Source of the DNA: Hymenobacter actinosclerus
GTDB lineage: Bacteria; Bacteroidota; Bacteroidia; Cytophagales; Hymenobacteraceae
Length of the DNA stretch: 64,000 nucleotides
Assembly (NCBI RefSeq): GCF_900111515.1
Contig: NZ_FOHS01000004.1
Coordinates: 62,001 to 126,000, forward strand
Direction of reading: 5' to 3'
Each line of letters opens with the position of its first letter. Position 1 is the stretch's first letter. Position numbers and translations under genes: made by a program. Below are positions 53,642 to 62,341 of the stretch, piece after piece. Under the pieces are notes generated by a model. That model saw only the letters and a program-made list of their open reading frames with translations. It was not told where the DNA came from and ran no database searches.

Positions 53642-54673
53642 ATGTCTAGAACGAAAATACTGGTAACGGGCGGGGCGGGCTACATTGGCTCGCACGCGGT
53701 GGTGGAGTTGTATGAGGCCGGTTTTCAGCCGGTTATCATTGACAACTTCGTGAATTCGCGGGAGTCGGCGCTGGATGGAGTGGAGAGCATTCTGGGCGTA
53801 AAGGTGCCGCTGCACCGCATCGACTGCAACGACGCCGAGGCCCTGCGGGCCGTGTTTGCCGAGGAAGGTAACGTGCGCGGGGTGATTCACTTCGCCGCTT
53901 ACAAGGCCGTAGGCGAATCCATCGAAAAGCCGCTGGAGTACTACCAGAACAACGTGGGCTCGCTCCTGACGCTGCTGACGGTGATGCGCGAGTTCGGGGT
54001 GGAGGCGCTGGTGTTTTCGTCGTCGTGCACCGTGTACGGCGTGCCCGAAGCGCTGCCCGTAACCGAGCAGACGCCCACCAAGCAGGCCAACTCGCCCTAC
54101 GGCGCCACCAAGCAGATGTGCGAGGATATCCTGCGTGACGTAGCCGCCGCGCCGGCCAACAAGCTGCGCACTATTCTGCTGCGCTACTTCAACCCGATTG
54201 GCGCTCATGCCTCGGCCAAAATCGGGGAGCTGCCGCTGGGCGTGCCCCAGAATCTGGTTCCGTACGTGACCCAGACGGCCGCCGGCATCCGCGAGCAGCT
54301 GACCATCAACGGCGACACCTACGACACGCCCGACGGCACCAACATCCGCGACTACGTGCACGTGGTGGACCTGGCCAAGGCCCACGTGGTAGCCGTGCAG
54401 CGCCTGCTGGCCGGCACCGGCGAAACGGTGGAGACCTTCAACGTGGGCACCGGCCGCGGCAACTCGGTGCTGGAAGTGGTGCAGGCCTTCGAGCGTGCCA
54501 CCGGCGTCAAGCTCAACTACCGCATCGGCCCGCCCCGCCCCGGCGACGTGCCCGCCATCTACGCCGACGTCACCAAGTCCGTAGAAATCCTGGGTTTCCA
54601 GACCTCGGCTTCGCTGGAAGAGGCGCTGGCCAGTTCGTGGAAATGGCAGCAGCATTTAGCTGATAGCCAATAG
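53642..54673 (+). CDS. galE: UDP-glucose 4-epimerase
   Basis: A 343-residue GalE of the short-chain dehydrogenase family, interconverting UDP-glucose and UDP-galactose (and possibly the HexNAc forms). NAD motif ILVTGGAGYIGSHAVVELYE; catalytic Ser region VFSSSCTVYG; YGATKQMCEDIL carries the YxxxK pair. LRYFNPIGAHASAKIGELPL and GTNIRDYVHVVDLAKAHVVA are GalE-specific stretches. It begins 2 bases after the repeat element. Confidence 0.92.
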   Translation: MSRTKILVTGGAGYIGSHAVVELYEAGFQPVIIDNFVNSRESALDGVESILGVKVPLHRIDCNDAEALRAVFAEEGNVRGVIHFAAYKAVGESIEKPLEYYQNNVGSLLTLLTVMREFGVEALVFSSSCTVYGVPEALPVTEQTPTKQANSPYGATKQMCEDILRDVAAAPANKLRTILLRYFNPIGAHASAKIGELPLGVPQNLVPYVTQTAAGIREQLTINGDTYDTPDGTNIRDYVHVVDLAKAHVVAVQRLLAGTGETVETFNVGTGRGNSVLEVVQAFERATGVKLNYRIGPPRPGDVPAIYADVTKSVEILGFQTSASLEEALASSWKWQQHLADSQ

Positions 54674-54742
54674 CTGTTAGCTGACAGCTTTATGTTCAAA
54701 CGGACCTTCAACAAAAAGCTAACAGCTGTCAGCTGTCAGCTA
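54671..54742. repeat. TAGCTGTTAGCTGACAGC-word inverted repeat before rmlB
   Basis: The left arm TAGCTGTTAGCTGACAGCTT (54671-54690) overlaps the galE TAG stop; the right arm AAGCTAACAGCTGTCAGCTG runs to 54742. Pairing is imperfect because units are repeated a different number of times on each side. Confidence 0.8.
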
Positions 54743-54755
54743 AAAGCTTAAAGAC

Positions 54756-55808
54756 ATGAAAATCATCATCACCGGCGGGGCCGGCTTTATTGGGTCGCAC
54801 GTGGTGCGCCTTTTCGTGACCAAGTACCCGGAATACCAGATTCTGAACCTGGACGCGCTGACGTACGCCGGCAACCTGGAGAACCTGCGCGACGTGGAAA
54901 CCGCGCCCAACTACCGGCTGGTGAAGGGCGACATCACCGACCAGGCTTTTGTAGACGAGCTGTTCGCTACCGAGGAACCCGACGCCGTGATTCACCTGGC
55001 CGCGGAAAGCCACGTCGACCGGAGCATTACCGACCCGCTGGCCTTCGTGAAAACCAACGTGCTGGGCACGGTGCACCTGCTGAACGCCGCCAAAAACCTG
55101 TGGAAGCCGCTGAACTACGAGGGCAAGGTGTTCTACCACGTGAGCACCGACGAGGTGTACGGCTCGCTGGACTTCGGCCCCGAGATGTTCACCGAGGAAA
55201 CCAGCTACGACCCCCGCTCGCCCTACTCGGCCTCCAAGGCGGCGTCCGACCACTTCGTGCGGGCCTGGTACCACACCTACCACATGCCCATCAAGCTGAG
55301 CAACTGCTCGAACAACTACGGCCCCAACCACTTCCCCGAAAAGCTCATCCCGCTGGCCATCCACCGCATTCAGAACGGGGAAGCCATTCCGGTGTACGGC
55401 AAGGGCGAAAATGTGCGCGACTGGCTGTTCGTGAAAGACCACGCCACGGCCATCGACGCCGTGTTCCATAAGGGTACCGTGGGCGAAACCTACAACATCG
55501 GCGGCGTGAATGAGTGGGCCAACCTGGAACTCATCCACCTGCTCTGCGACACGCTCGACGAGAAAACCGGCAAACCACAAGGCACCTCGCGCCAGCTGAT
55601 AAAGTTCGTCACCGACCGCGCCGGCCACGACCTGCGCTACGCCATCGACAGCAGCAAAATCATGAACGAGCTGGGCTGGAAACCGTCCGTTACGTTCGAG
55701 CAGGGCCTGAGCCAGACCGTGGACTGGTACCTGGAAAATCAGCAGTGGCTCGACAACGTAACCAGCGGCGCTTACCAGGATTACTACCAGAAGCAGTACA
55801 ACCGGTAG
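54756..55808 (+). CDS. rfbB: dTDP-glucose 4,6-dehydratase
   Basis: A 350-residue RmlB/RfbB, which converts dTDP-glucose to dTDP-4-keto-6-deoxyglucose, the shared precursor of dTDP-6-deoxysugars such as rhamnose. NAD motif [38 protein letters not shown] and FYHVSTDEVYGSL are diagnostic, and YSASKAASDHFVRA holds YxxxK. GENVRDWLFVKDHATAID is also typical. rmlA lies 1.3 kb downstream; rmlC and rmlD are not in the window. Confidence 0.94.
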   Translation: MKIIITGGAGFIGSHVVRLFVTKYPEYQILNLDALTYAGNLENLRDVETAPNYRLVKGDITDQAFVDELFATEEPDAVIHLAAESHVDRSITDPLAFVKTNVLGTVHLLNAAKNLWKPLNYEGKVFYHVSTDEVYGSLDFGPEMFTEETSYDPRSPYSASKAASDHFVRAWYHTYHMPIKLSNCSNNYGPNHFPEKLIPLAIHRIQNGEAIPVYGKGENVRDWLFVKDHATAIDAVFHKGTVGETYNIGGVNEWANLELIHLLCDTLDEKTGKPQGTSRQLIKFVTDRAGHDLRYAIDSSKIMNELGWKPSVTFEQGLSQTVDWYLENQQWLDNVTSGAYQDYYQKQYNR

Positions 55809-55823
55809 ATCAAGGCAGAAGAA

Positions 55824-55917
55824 ACGTCATGCTGACGAAGGAAGCATCTCTACCGCTTCGTTGCAATGGTTGAATTACTAGCTCGGTAGAGATGCTTCGA
55901 CAAGCTCAGCATGACGT
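55824..55917. repeat. Inverted repeat, GTCATGCTGA family, after rfbB
   Basis: The left arm 55824-55855 (ACGTCATGCTGACGAAGGAA onward) and right arm 55884-55917 pair with a few mismatches. The ends ACGTCATGC / GCATGACGT match those of the repeat at 31247-31343. Confidence 0.85.
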
Positions 55918-55935
55918 GCTGATTATCCAAGAAGA

Positions 55936-56943
55936 ATGTACGAAACTCCTTTTCACGACCGGCCGCTCGATAACCTGAGCTTCCTCGTTACCGGCGGAGC
56001 CGGCTTCATCGGCTCGAATCTGGTGGAATACCTGTTGAAGTACGGTGCCAAAGAGGTGCGCGTGCTCGACAACTTCTCCAACGGTTTCCGCAAGAACGTG
56101 GCGCTGTTTGCGGACAATCCGGCCCTGCGCGTTATCGAGGGCGACATCCGCGACCGGCAGACCTGCATTGATGCCTGCCAGGGCATTGATGTGGTGCTGC
56201 ACCAGGCCGCGCTGGGCTCCGTGCCGCGCTCCATCAACGACCCGATTACGAGCAACGACGTAAACGTGGGCGGCTTCGTGAACATGCTGGTGGGTGCCAA
56301 GGAGGCCGGCGTGAAGCGGTTTGTGTACGCGGCCAGCAGTTCGACTTACGGCGACCATCAGGCCCTGCCCAAAGTAGAGGACCGGATCGGCAAGCCCCTG
56401 TCGCCCTACGCCGTAACCAAGTACGCCAACGAGCTGTACGCCGATGTGTTTGGTAAGACCTACGGCATGGAAATCATTGGCCTGCGCTACTTCAACATCT
56501 TCGGCCCACGCCAGGATCCAAACGGGGCCTACGCGGCCGTTATTCCGCTCTTCATTGATGCCGTGCTGGAGGGCCGCCCGCCCCGTATGAACGGCGACGG
56601 CGGCCAGACTCGCGACTTCACCTTCGTGGAGAACTGCGTGCAGGCCAACATCAAGGCCGCGCTGGTTGACAATAAGGAGGCCGTGAACCAGGTCTACAAC
56701 GTGGCCGTAGCCGACCGCACCTCCCTCAACGACCTGTTCAACATCCTCAAGGCCGAAGCCGGCTCCGACATCGTGCCCGAGTACGGCCCCGACCGTGCCG
56801 GCGACATTCGCGACTCGTTGGCCGACATCTCGAAGGCCCGGAACCTGCTCGGCTACGAGCCGAAAGTACGGATTCAGGAAGGCCTGCAGAGGACGCTGGA
56901 CTGGTTCAAGACCCATCAGGCGTTTATTGCGGAGCGTAATTAG
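55936..56943 (+). CDS. UDP-N-acetylhexosamine 4-epimerase-like SDR protein
   Basis: A 335-residue extended short-chain dehydrogenase/reductase. NAD motif [35 protein letters not shown] and [11 protein letters not shown] with [17 protein letters not shown] (YxxxK) match the WbpP/TviC group that interconverts UDP-GlcNAc and UDP-GalNAc. [20 protein letters not shown] is also typical. It would act with the dehydrogenase at 52250 to make a UDP-HexNAc uronate. The specificity is inferred from resemblance and context. Confidence 0.88.
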   Translation: MYETPFHDRPLDNLSFLVTGGAGFIGSNLVEYLLKYGAKEVRVLDNFSNGFRKNVALFADNPALRVIEGDIRDRQTCIDACQGIDVVLHQAALGSVPRSINDPITSNDVNVGGFVNMLVGAKEAGVKRFVYAASSSTYGDHQALPKVEDRIGKPLSPYAVTKYANELYADVFGKTYGMEIIGLRYFNIFGPRQDPNGAYAAVIPLFIDAVLEGRPPRMNGDGGQTRDFTFVENCVQANIKAALVDNKEAVNQVYNVAVADRTSLNDLFNILKAEAGSDIVPEYGPDRAGDIRDSLADISKARNLLGYEPKVRIQEGLQRTLDWFKTHQAFIAERN

Positions 56944-56951
56944 TCCATCTG

Positions 56952-57048
56952 TCATCCTGAGCGCAGCGAAGGACCTTGTCACGTTTGCACAACATTGTTG
57001 AAGCAAGTCTCATAGACGTGATAAGGTCCCTCGCTCCGCTCAGGATGA
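56952..57048. repeat. Inverted repeat, GTCATCCTGAGCG family
   Basis: Left arm 56952-56984 (TCATCCTGAGCGCAGCGAAG onward) and right arm 57016-57048 pair with a few mismatches; the loop is about 31 nt. It begins 8 bases after the stop of the epimerase gene. Confidence 0.85.
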
Positions 57049-57081
57049 TATTTTTTCACTCAAGACGTTAACACCCCAGAT

Positions 57082-57954
57082 ATGAAAGGCATTATCCTCG
57101 CCGGCGGTTCCGGCACCCGATTGCATCCGCTCACGCTGGCCGTATCCAAGCAGATGATGCCGGTGTACGACAAGCCGATGGTGTACTACCCGCTGTCGAT
57201 TCTGATGATGGCGGGCATCCGCGAAATCCTCATCATCACCACGCCCCATGACCAGGAGCAGTTCAAAAAGCTGCTCGGCGACGGTTCGAAGTTGGGTTGC
57301 CGCTTCGAGTACGTGGTGCAGGAAGTGCCCAACGGGCTGGCTCAGGCCTTCGTGCTGGGGGCTGATTTCATTGGTACCGATAAAGTGGCGCTGGTGCTCG
57401 GCGACAACATCTTCCACGGTGAAGGCATGGAGGAGCTGCTCAAGAGCAACAACGACCCCGAGGGCGGCGTGGTGTACGCCTACCACGTGCACGACCCCGA
57501 GCGCTACGGCGTGGTGGAGTTCGACGCCAATAATAAGGCCCTCAGCATCGAGGAGAAGCCCGCCAAGCCCAAGAGCAACTACGCCGTGCCGGGCCTGTAC
57601 TTCTATGACAACGACGTGGTACAGATTGCCCGCGACCTGAAGCCCAGCCCCCGCGGCGAGTACGAAATCACCGACGTCAACCAGGAGTACCTGCGCCGCG
57701 GCAAGCTGAAGGTGGGCATCCTGGGCCGCGGCACTGCCTGGCTCGATACGGGAACGTTTGAGAGCCTGATGCAGGCCGGCGAGTTCGTGCGGGTGCTGGA
57801 GCAGCGCCAGGGCCTGAAGGTGGGCTCGATTGAAGAAGTGGCGTATCGCCAGGGCTTCATCGACGCCGACCAGCTCCGCACCATTGCCGAGCCGTTGCGC
57901 AAAAGCGGCTACGGCGACTACCTCATGCGCTTACCCGAGCAGTTGCTGATGTAG
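57082..57954 (+). CDS. rfbA: Glucose-1-phosphate thymidylyltransferase
   Basis: A 290-residue RmlA/RfbA, which makes dTDP-glucose from glucose-1-phosphate and dTTP and is usually inhibited by the end product. The nucleotide-binding signature is [20 protein letters not shown], and further family stretches are [31 protein letters not shown] and [15 protein letters not shown]. It supplies substrate for RmlB. The stop codon is TAG, showing that TAG is used as a normal stop here. Confidence 0.94.
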   Translation: MKGIILAGGSGTRLHPLTLAVSKQMMPVYDKPMVYYPLSILMMAGIREILIITTPHDQEQFKKLLGDGSKLGCRFEYVVQEVPNGLAQAFVLGADFIGTDKVALVLGDNIFHGEGMEELLKSNNDPEGGVVYAYHVHDPERYGVVEFDANNKALSIEEKPAKPKSNYAVPGLYFYDNDVVQIARDLKPSPRGEYEITDVNQEYLRRGKLKVGILGRGTAWLDTGTFESLMQAGEFVRVLEQRQGLKVGSIEEVAYRQGFIDADQLRTIAEPLRKSGYGDYLMRLPEQLLM

Positions 57955-57977
57955 TTCTAGAAGTGAGTACCAAGAAG

Positions 57978-58024
57978 TGAGCCGCATGTCATTCTGAGCG
58001 GAGCGAAGAATGACACGCGGCTCA
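57978..58024. repeat. Short inverted repeat with a GTCATTCT core after rfbA
   Basis: Arms TGAGCCGCATGTCATTCT (57978-57995) and 58007-58024 are almost fully complementary; the 11-nt loop reads GAGCGGAGCGA, the middle of the longer GTCATTCTGAGCGGAGCGAA elements. It may act as a terminator. Confidence 0.85.
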
Positions 58025-58091
58025 TCTCTTACTCTCGCCACCCGCTGAGGCGCAGTTTTCGTAGAAACATGCTCAAACTCCTCCCGACTCC

Positions 58092-58628
58092 ATGAAAAAG
58101 CTCCTGTTTCTCGCGCCGCTGCTCGTGGCTCTTTCCCTACTGGGTAGCTGCAAGAAAATCCTCGACTTGCTTGAGTTCAACGTTGAGGACTCGCAGACGG
58201 TGGTTGTACCCAAGACGCTGCCACTGGGCTCGTTGCTGCCGTTACCGCCGGTGCAGGTGTCATCGAGCAGCAAAACGACTTATGCCAACAACGGCACCAG
58301 CGCCGATTACGTGCAGGACGTGACGCTCGACCGGCTTACGCTGACCATCACCAACCCGACCACCCAGAACTTCAACTTCCTCAAGCGCATCGAAGTCTAC
58401 ATCAGCACCGACCCCAACGGCAACGACCTGTTCCTGCTGGCCTCGCTCGATAATGTGCCCACCGGCGTAAACAGCATTTCGCTGAAGCCCGCCAACCAAA
58501 AGCTCGACGTGTTCCTGAGCAAGGATTCCTATACGCTCACCACCAAAGTGCTGCTCAACAGCCTGCTAGCCCAGGACGTGACCATCCGCGCCGACGAGCG
58601 GTTCAAAGTAAAAGCCCGTAAGCCGTAA
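58092..58628 (+). CDS. Lipoprotein of unknown function
   Basis: A 178-residue predicted lipoprotein: MKKLLFLAPLLVALSLLGSC puts the lipobox Cys at residue 20. The mature part is beta-rich with conserved-looking stretches LTLTITNPTTQNFNFLKRIE and VYISTDPNGNDLFLLASLDN. I do not recognise the family, although similar single-domain lipoproteins are common in this phylum. It lies at the end of the nucleotide-sugar run and is convergent with the HMG-CoA reductase gene across a repeat element. Confidence 0.75.
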   Translation: MKKLLFLAPLLVALSLLGSCKKILDLLEFNVEDSQTVVVPKTLPLGSLLPLPPVQVSSSSKTTYANNGTSADYVQDVTLDRLTLTITNPTTQNFNFLKRIEVYISTDPNGNDLFLLASLDNVPTGVNSISLKPANQKLDVFLSKDSYTLTTKVLLNSLLAQDVTIRADERFKVKARKP

Positions 58629-58737
58629 GGTGAGATAGTGAGATAGTGAAATGGTGAGTTGATGTTCGAGGGACCTGATTGCGCTGCTTGCGCCGGTAGG
58701 CCCCTCGAACATCAACTCACCATTTCACTATCTCACC
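58629..58737. repeat. GGTGAGATAG-word inverted repeat joining two convergent stop codons
   Basis: The left arm begins at the first base after the lipoprotein stop (GGTGAGATAGTGAGATAGTG, to 58672). The right arm 58701-58737 is its complement and covers the stop codon (58733-58735) of the HMG-CoA reductase gene. The left arm has one extra 7-bp AGATAGTG-type unit. It is closely related to the outer arms of 4844-5181. Confidence 0.9.
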
Positions 58738-60289
58738 GATTCCGGCCGTACTGCTCGTGGCTGCTCACCCAGTCGGAGCTGCTGATGGCCGAGCCCAGGC
58801 TGAGCTCGCCGGCCAGCACCACGCCGGCCACGATTTCGGCGAACTTGTTGACCGTGCCGCGGCCCACGCAGCCCAGCATCCGCAGGTACTCGTTCTGGGT
58901 AGCCAGGCCCGTGCCGCCACCGTGGGTGGCCACAATCAGGCTCGGGATGGTGATGCTGATGTAGAGGTCTTTCTCGGGCGTGATTTCGGAGTAGAACACG
59001 CCCGCCGATGACTCGCTGACGTTGGCTACGTCCTGGCCGGTGGCGATGAACAGGGCCGTGATGCCGTTGGCCGAGTGCGCGCCGTTGTTGTTGGCCCCCG
59101 ACATGAACGCGCCCACGTTGCTTACCTGCCCGTGATAAGCCAGCTGCTCGGGCGTCACGCGCATACGCTGCTGGAGCAAGTTGCGCGGAATGACGGCTTC
59201 GGCCACCACACGCTTGCCGCGGGTGCGCATTACGTTGATTTGGGAAGCCTTTTTGTCGGTGGCGAAGTTGGATTCGAGGTAGAAATGGCGGATGGGGGCG
59301 CCCTTGTAGTTTTCCAGAATCCAGGAGCAGGCGGCGAAGGTGGCGCGGCCCACCATGTTCTGGCCGGCCGCGTCGCCGGTGCTGTAGTTGAAGCGCAAAA
59401 AGGCGAATTTGTTGCTCAGGTAAGTGTCGATGTACTGGAGTTTGGCGATGCTGGAGGTGCTTTCGGCCTCGGGCCGGATGCGGGCTATTTCTTCCTCCAC
59501 CCAGCGCCCGAAGTCACGGGCCCCGCGGGCATCATCGAACACAAACACCGGGGCCCGCTGCATGGCGTCGCCGATGACGGTGCACTTGACGCCGCCGCTG
59601 AGGTTGAGCAGCTGAATGCCGCGGTTGTAGCTGGCGACCAGCGTGCCCTCGGTGGTAGCCAGCGGAATCAGAAAGTCGCCCTGGGCGTGCTCGCCGTTGA
59701 CGTGCAGCGGCCCGGCCAGCCCCACCGGAATCTGGGCGATGCCCGTGAAATGTTCGCAGTTGCCCTGCAACGCGTGGGCATCGAAGGAGTACTGCTTGAG
59801 GTGCTCGAACTGCTGGCCCGTGAACTCCTCGGCAAAGTCCTGGCGCTTGCGGATGGCCTCGTCGGAGTAATCATCTTGGCTAGAGCGCGGGATGCGGGGG
59901 CGGTTGTCGGGCGTGAGCGTGATGCTATCTTCGACTTCCACGTTCAGGTCGCCGAAGGGGTCGGCGGCGAACTGCACCTGAATGGTGTGCAGGCCCTCGG
60001 TGAGCTGGTCGGTGGCCAGGTAGAACGTGGCCGACTGACCTACCGGCAGCGTGAAGCCCGCGCTGTCGGCGTTGAACACCACGGCCGGCCGTATGTCGCC
60101 CTCGCCCAGGTCAATGGCAATTTCGCCCACGCCCAGCCGCCGGTCGTCAATCTGCACGTGGTCGATGCGGGTGATGCGCACCGTGTCGAGGCGGTTTTTG
60201 ATGCTGAAAGCTACGCCCTCGGGCGTGTTGCGCAGGCTACCGCGGGTGTAGAGCAGCTTCAGCAGCAGGGGGCTGGGCGTGAAAACCAT
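58733..60289 (-). CDS. Hydroxymethylglutaryl-CoA reductase, class I-like
   Basis: A 518-residue HMG-CoA reductase making mevalonate for isoprenoid synthesis. The catalytic parts are visible in order: NCEHFTGIAQIPVGLAGPL, LATTEGTLVASYNRG (Glu), ATDKKASQINVMRTRGKRVV (Lys), ATGQDVANVSESSAG (Asp) and a C-terminal SSHEQYGRNR (His), as in class I enzymes. Unlike human HMGR, the N terminus (about residues 1-130, FTPSPLLLKLLYTRGSLRNT, then a beta domain) has no membrane helices. The start at 60289 excludes an unlikely 29-residue extension. It implies a mevalonate route in this organism. Confidence 0.92.
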   Translation of the reverse strand: MVFTPSPLLLKLLYTRGSLRNTPEGVAFSIKNRLDTVRITRIDHVQIDDRRLGVGEIAIDLGEGDIRPAVVFNADSAGFTLPVGQSATFYLATDQLTEGLHTIQVQFAADPFGDLNVEVEDSITLTPDNRPRIPRSSQDDYSDEAIRKRQDFAEEFTGQQFEHLKQYSFDAHALQGNCEHFTGIAQIPVGLAGPLHVNGEHAQGDFLIPLATTEGTLVASYNRGIQLLNLSGGVKCTVIGDAMQRAPVFVFDDARGARDFGRWVEEEIARIRPEAESTSSIAKLQYIDTYLSNKFAFLRFNYSTGDAAGQNMVGRATFAACSWILENYKGAPIRHFYLESNFATDKKASQINVMRTRGKRVVAEAVIPRNLLQQRMRVTPEQLAYHGQVSNVGAFMSGANNNGAHSANGITALFIATGQDVANVSESSAGVFYSEITPEKDLYISITIPSLIVATHGGGTGLATQNEYLRMLGCVGRGTVNKFAEIVAGVVLAGELSLGSAISSSDWVSSHEQYGRNR

Positions 60290-60379
60290 AGGGGCGGGCG
60301 TTAGGGCGTTAGGAATTGCCGATAGTAAAGTAGGAATGTTTTCGGAGAGAGGCCGGGGGCAGCGGGTGGAAGGCAAGGC

Positions 60380-60892
60380 TTATTTATCCGGTTTTCCTGA
60401 TTCCGCATCCGAGCCACTGAAGGTTACCGGCAATATGATTCCAACAGCCCAGGACCGGCCGTCAAGGCTGCCCGGCGTGAAACGGCCGCTCAGTAACCTT
60501 ACCAGCCGTAAAGCCTCCGCATCTGCCAGCGGATTCAGGCTTTGCACGACGCGGGGGGTGCGGACATTCCCGCACTCATCGATGATAAACTGAACACGCA
60601 CTTTCCCCTTGATAAAACGAGCCAAGCTATCAGGCCACTGAGCATTTCGTTGCAGGAAGATCACAAGGCTATCATTTCCACCTTTAAAAACCGGTGATTT
60701 TTCATCACACCCCTTATGCCAGTGATGATACATCCCCCCCGACGCCTGAATATCAAGAATAGTATTAGAGGTGCTATTCAACTCCGTTATTTTAATAGCA
60801 GTGGTCGGCACTTGAAACGGCGCTACAACTTGAGCGGCGGCAGAAAAGCCATTCAGCAGCAACAGGCACAGCAGCAACAATTGGTTACGCAT
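60380..60892 (-). CDS. TonB-C-terminal-domain protein A
   Basis: A 170-residue exported protein with a signal peptide (MRNQLLLLCLLLLNGFSAAA-QV) and a TonB-C-terminal-like domain in the second half: KSPVFKGGNDSLVIFLQRNA, GKVRVQFIIDECGNVRTPRV and ADAEALRLVRLLSGRFTPG. No transmembrane anchor or Pro-rich spacer of classical TonB is present, so it is a periplasmic stand-alone domain rather than a full energy transducer. It is the last of a tandem array of related genes spaced by one base. Confidence 0.8.
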   Translation of the reverse strand: MRNQLLLLCLLLLNGFSAAAQVVAPFQVPTTAIKITELNSTSNTILDIQASGGMYHHWHKGCDEKSPVFKGGNDSLVIFLQRNAQWPDSLARFIKGKVRVQFIIDECGNVRTPRVVQSLNPLADAEALRLVRLLSGRFTPGSLDGRSWAVGIILPVTFSGSDAESGKPDK

Positions 60893-60893
60893 C

Positions 60894-61382
60894 TCACTTG
60901 GCGCTGAAGGTGATGGGAATGATGTAACTAAGTGCATCAGCTCGCCCTTTGCGGCCCGTTGGTGTAAAATGCCCACCTAATAATCCAGCCAATCGTAAGG
61001 CCTCCGCGTCGGCTAGCGGATGCAGGCTTTTTAAAACGCTGGAACCACTTATTTCGCCATGCTCATCAACCATTACCCGAACGTAAACCTTCCCTGTAGT
61101 GGAAAGGGGTAGGCCCTCGGGCCACTGCGCATGTCGGGTTAGAAAAGCAATCAAACTATCATTACCGCCTTTAAAAACCGGTGTTCCCACGCCAGGGCCG
61201 AAGCAGTCGATAAAAATTGGCTTTGCAGACGGTTGGGATTCCTTTTGAGCACCTGTGTTTTGCGATTCGGCAGTTTTAATTACCGTTTGGGGTGGCTGAC
61301 GGGGTGAGTCAGTAGTTGACACATCTTGTCCACGGCCACAACTCAACAGCAACAGACACAGTAGCAGCCGGGCGAAGTTCAT
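60894..61382 (-). CDS. TonB-C-terminal-domain protein B (lipoprotein)
   Basis: A 162-residue paralogue. The start at 61382 (MNFARLLLCLLLLSCGRGQD) gives a lipoprotein signal with Cys near residue 15. The domain shows TPVFKGGNDSLIAFLTRHAQ, GKVYVRVMVDEHGEISGSSV and ADAEALRLAGLLGGHFTPTG, and ends SYIIPITFSAK. Its stop is one base before the start of protein A, and its start one base after the stop of the broken gene C. Confidence 0.8.
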   Translation of the reverse strand: MNFARLLLCLLLLSCGRGQDVSTTDSPRQPPQTVIKTAESQNTGAQKESQPSAKPIFIDCFGPGVGTPVFKGGNDSLIAFLTRHAQWPEGLPLSTTGKVYVRVMVDEHGEISGSSVLKSLHPLADAEALRLAGLLGGHFTPTGRKGRADALSYIIPITFSAK

Positions 61383-61383
61383 C

Positions 61384-61905
61384 CTATTCTTCGGTGTAGT
61401 TGAACATAATGGGAATGTTGTACTCAACGGCTGCGGGCTTGCCATTCTTAGTGCCGGGAGTCCACGATTTCAGCAGGCTGACAACGCGCAAGGCCTCCGC
61501 ATCGGCATAGGGGTCAAACCCTTTCACAACCCGGACATTCTGCTGCTTGCCTTCCGCATCAATAGTGAACCGCACAAATACTTTCCCGCTTTCGGTCAAG
61601 TCGCGCGGATAGCGAATGTTGGTGCTAATGAATTTCTACATCTATTCCCACCCACTCTGGAAAACCGGGTCCTATTCCACTTCTTCAAAAATCTGGTCGG
61701 CCGTGGTGGAGCCATTCTTTGGCGCTGCGGTTGTTAGGGGCGTCGCAGGTGTTGCCTTCTTCACCTGGCCCACGGCTCCATGCGCGCCCAGCCCCAACCC
61801 GTCTACCAACGCCAGCGCCCCCAGAAACTGCCGCAGCTGCGGGCGCCGGCCCGTGCGGGGCAACAGGAGCGGGAACTGGTCAGGGGCTGATTGGATGAAG
61901 CGCAT
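61384..61905 (-). pseudogene. TonB-C-terminal-domain gene C, interrupted by three in-frame TAG codons
   Basis: One reading frame of 174 codons with no frameshift but three internal TAG codons, at 61672-61674, 61642-61644 and 61636-61638. Read around them: TTADQIFEEVE, TAG, DPVFQSGWE, TAG, M, TAG, KFISTNIRYPRDLTESGKVF. As I recall related proteins (VEQxPxFxGG...xxKFIxxNxxYP), Gln often stands at such positions, so a single CAG to TAG change at each site would explain the gene. The rest is intact and ends PAAVEYNIPIMFNYTEE before a TAG stop. The first 45 residues hold a hydrophobic stretch (QFLGALALVDGLGLGAHGAV). It is most simply a pseudogene; readthrough cannot be excluded. Confidence 0.75.
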
Positions 61906-61906
61906 G

Positions 61907-62338
61907 TTACTTGATGCTAAAGGTGATGGGAATAATCAGTTTTGCCGCCATGGGCCGTCCTTGCGGGTCCAGGGCCGGCGTGAAGCGACCCAGTAGCCTG
62001 ACGGTCTGCACCGCATTCGAGTCGGCCTCCGGATAAAAAGCCCGCTTTACGATGACGTTCCGTACCTGGCCAGTCGTATCGATGGTAAACTGCACGAATA
62101 CCCGGCCATCTGTTTGAAGACCAGGCGGAAAGCGCAGGTTCTGGCTGATGGCCCACATCATCCCACCGGTACCGCCGTCCTTGTACACCGGATACTGACA
62201 GCCGGAGCAGTGCCACAACGGGTCGTCGCCCGAAAAACCGACAGGCAACAGCGGCCTCGGCTTCTCCGGCGCTACCTGCGCAATGGCAGGCAGGGCACGC
62301 AATAGCAACAGGCCCAGCAGAAGTCGGACGACGTTCAT
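61907..62338 (-). CDS. TonB-C-terminal-domain protein D
   Basis: A 143-residue exported paralogue: signal peptide MNVVRLLLGLLLLRALPAIA-QV, then YPVYKDGGTGGMMWAISQNL, GRVFVQFTIDTTGQVRNVIV and ADSNAVQTVRLLGRFTPALD, ending KLIIPITFSIK. A Cys pair (WHCSGCQYP) precedes the domain. The start at 62338 is chosen because the upstream frame runs through the remnant of a fifth copy. Confidence 0.78.
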   Translation of the reverse strand: MNVVRLLLGLLLLRALPAIAQVAPEKPRPLLPVGFSGDDPLWHCSGCQYPVYKDGGTGGMMWAISQNLRFPPGLQTDGRVFVQFTIDTTGQVRNVIVKRAFYPEADSNAVQTVRLLGRFTPALDPQGRPMAAKLIIPITFSIK

Positions 62339-62341
62339 GGT

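Noticed and set aside
61384-61905. Genome-wide reassignment of TAG to Gln
   Set aside because: Other intact genes here end in TAG (for example the genes ending at 17394, 54673 and 57954), so TAG works as a stop.
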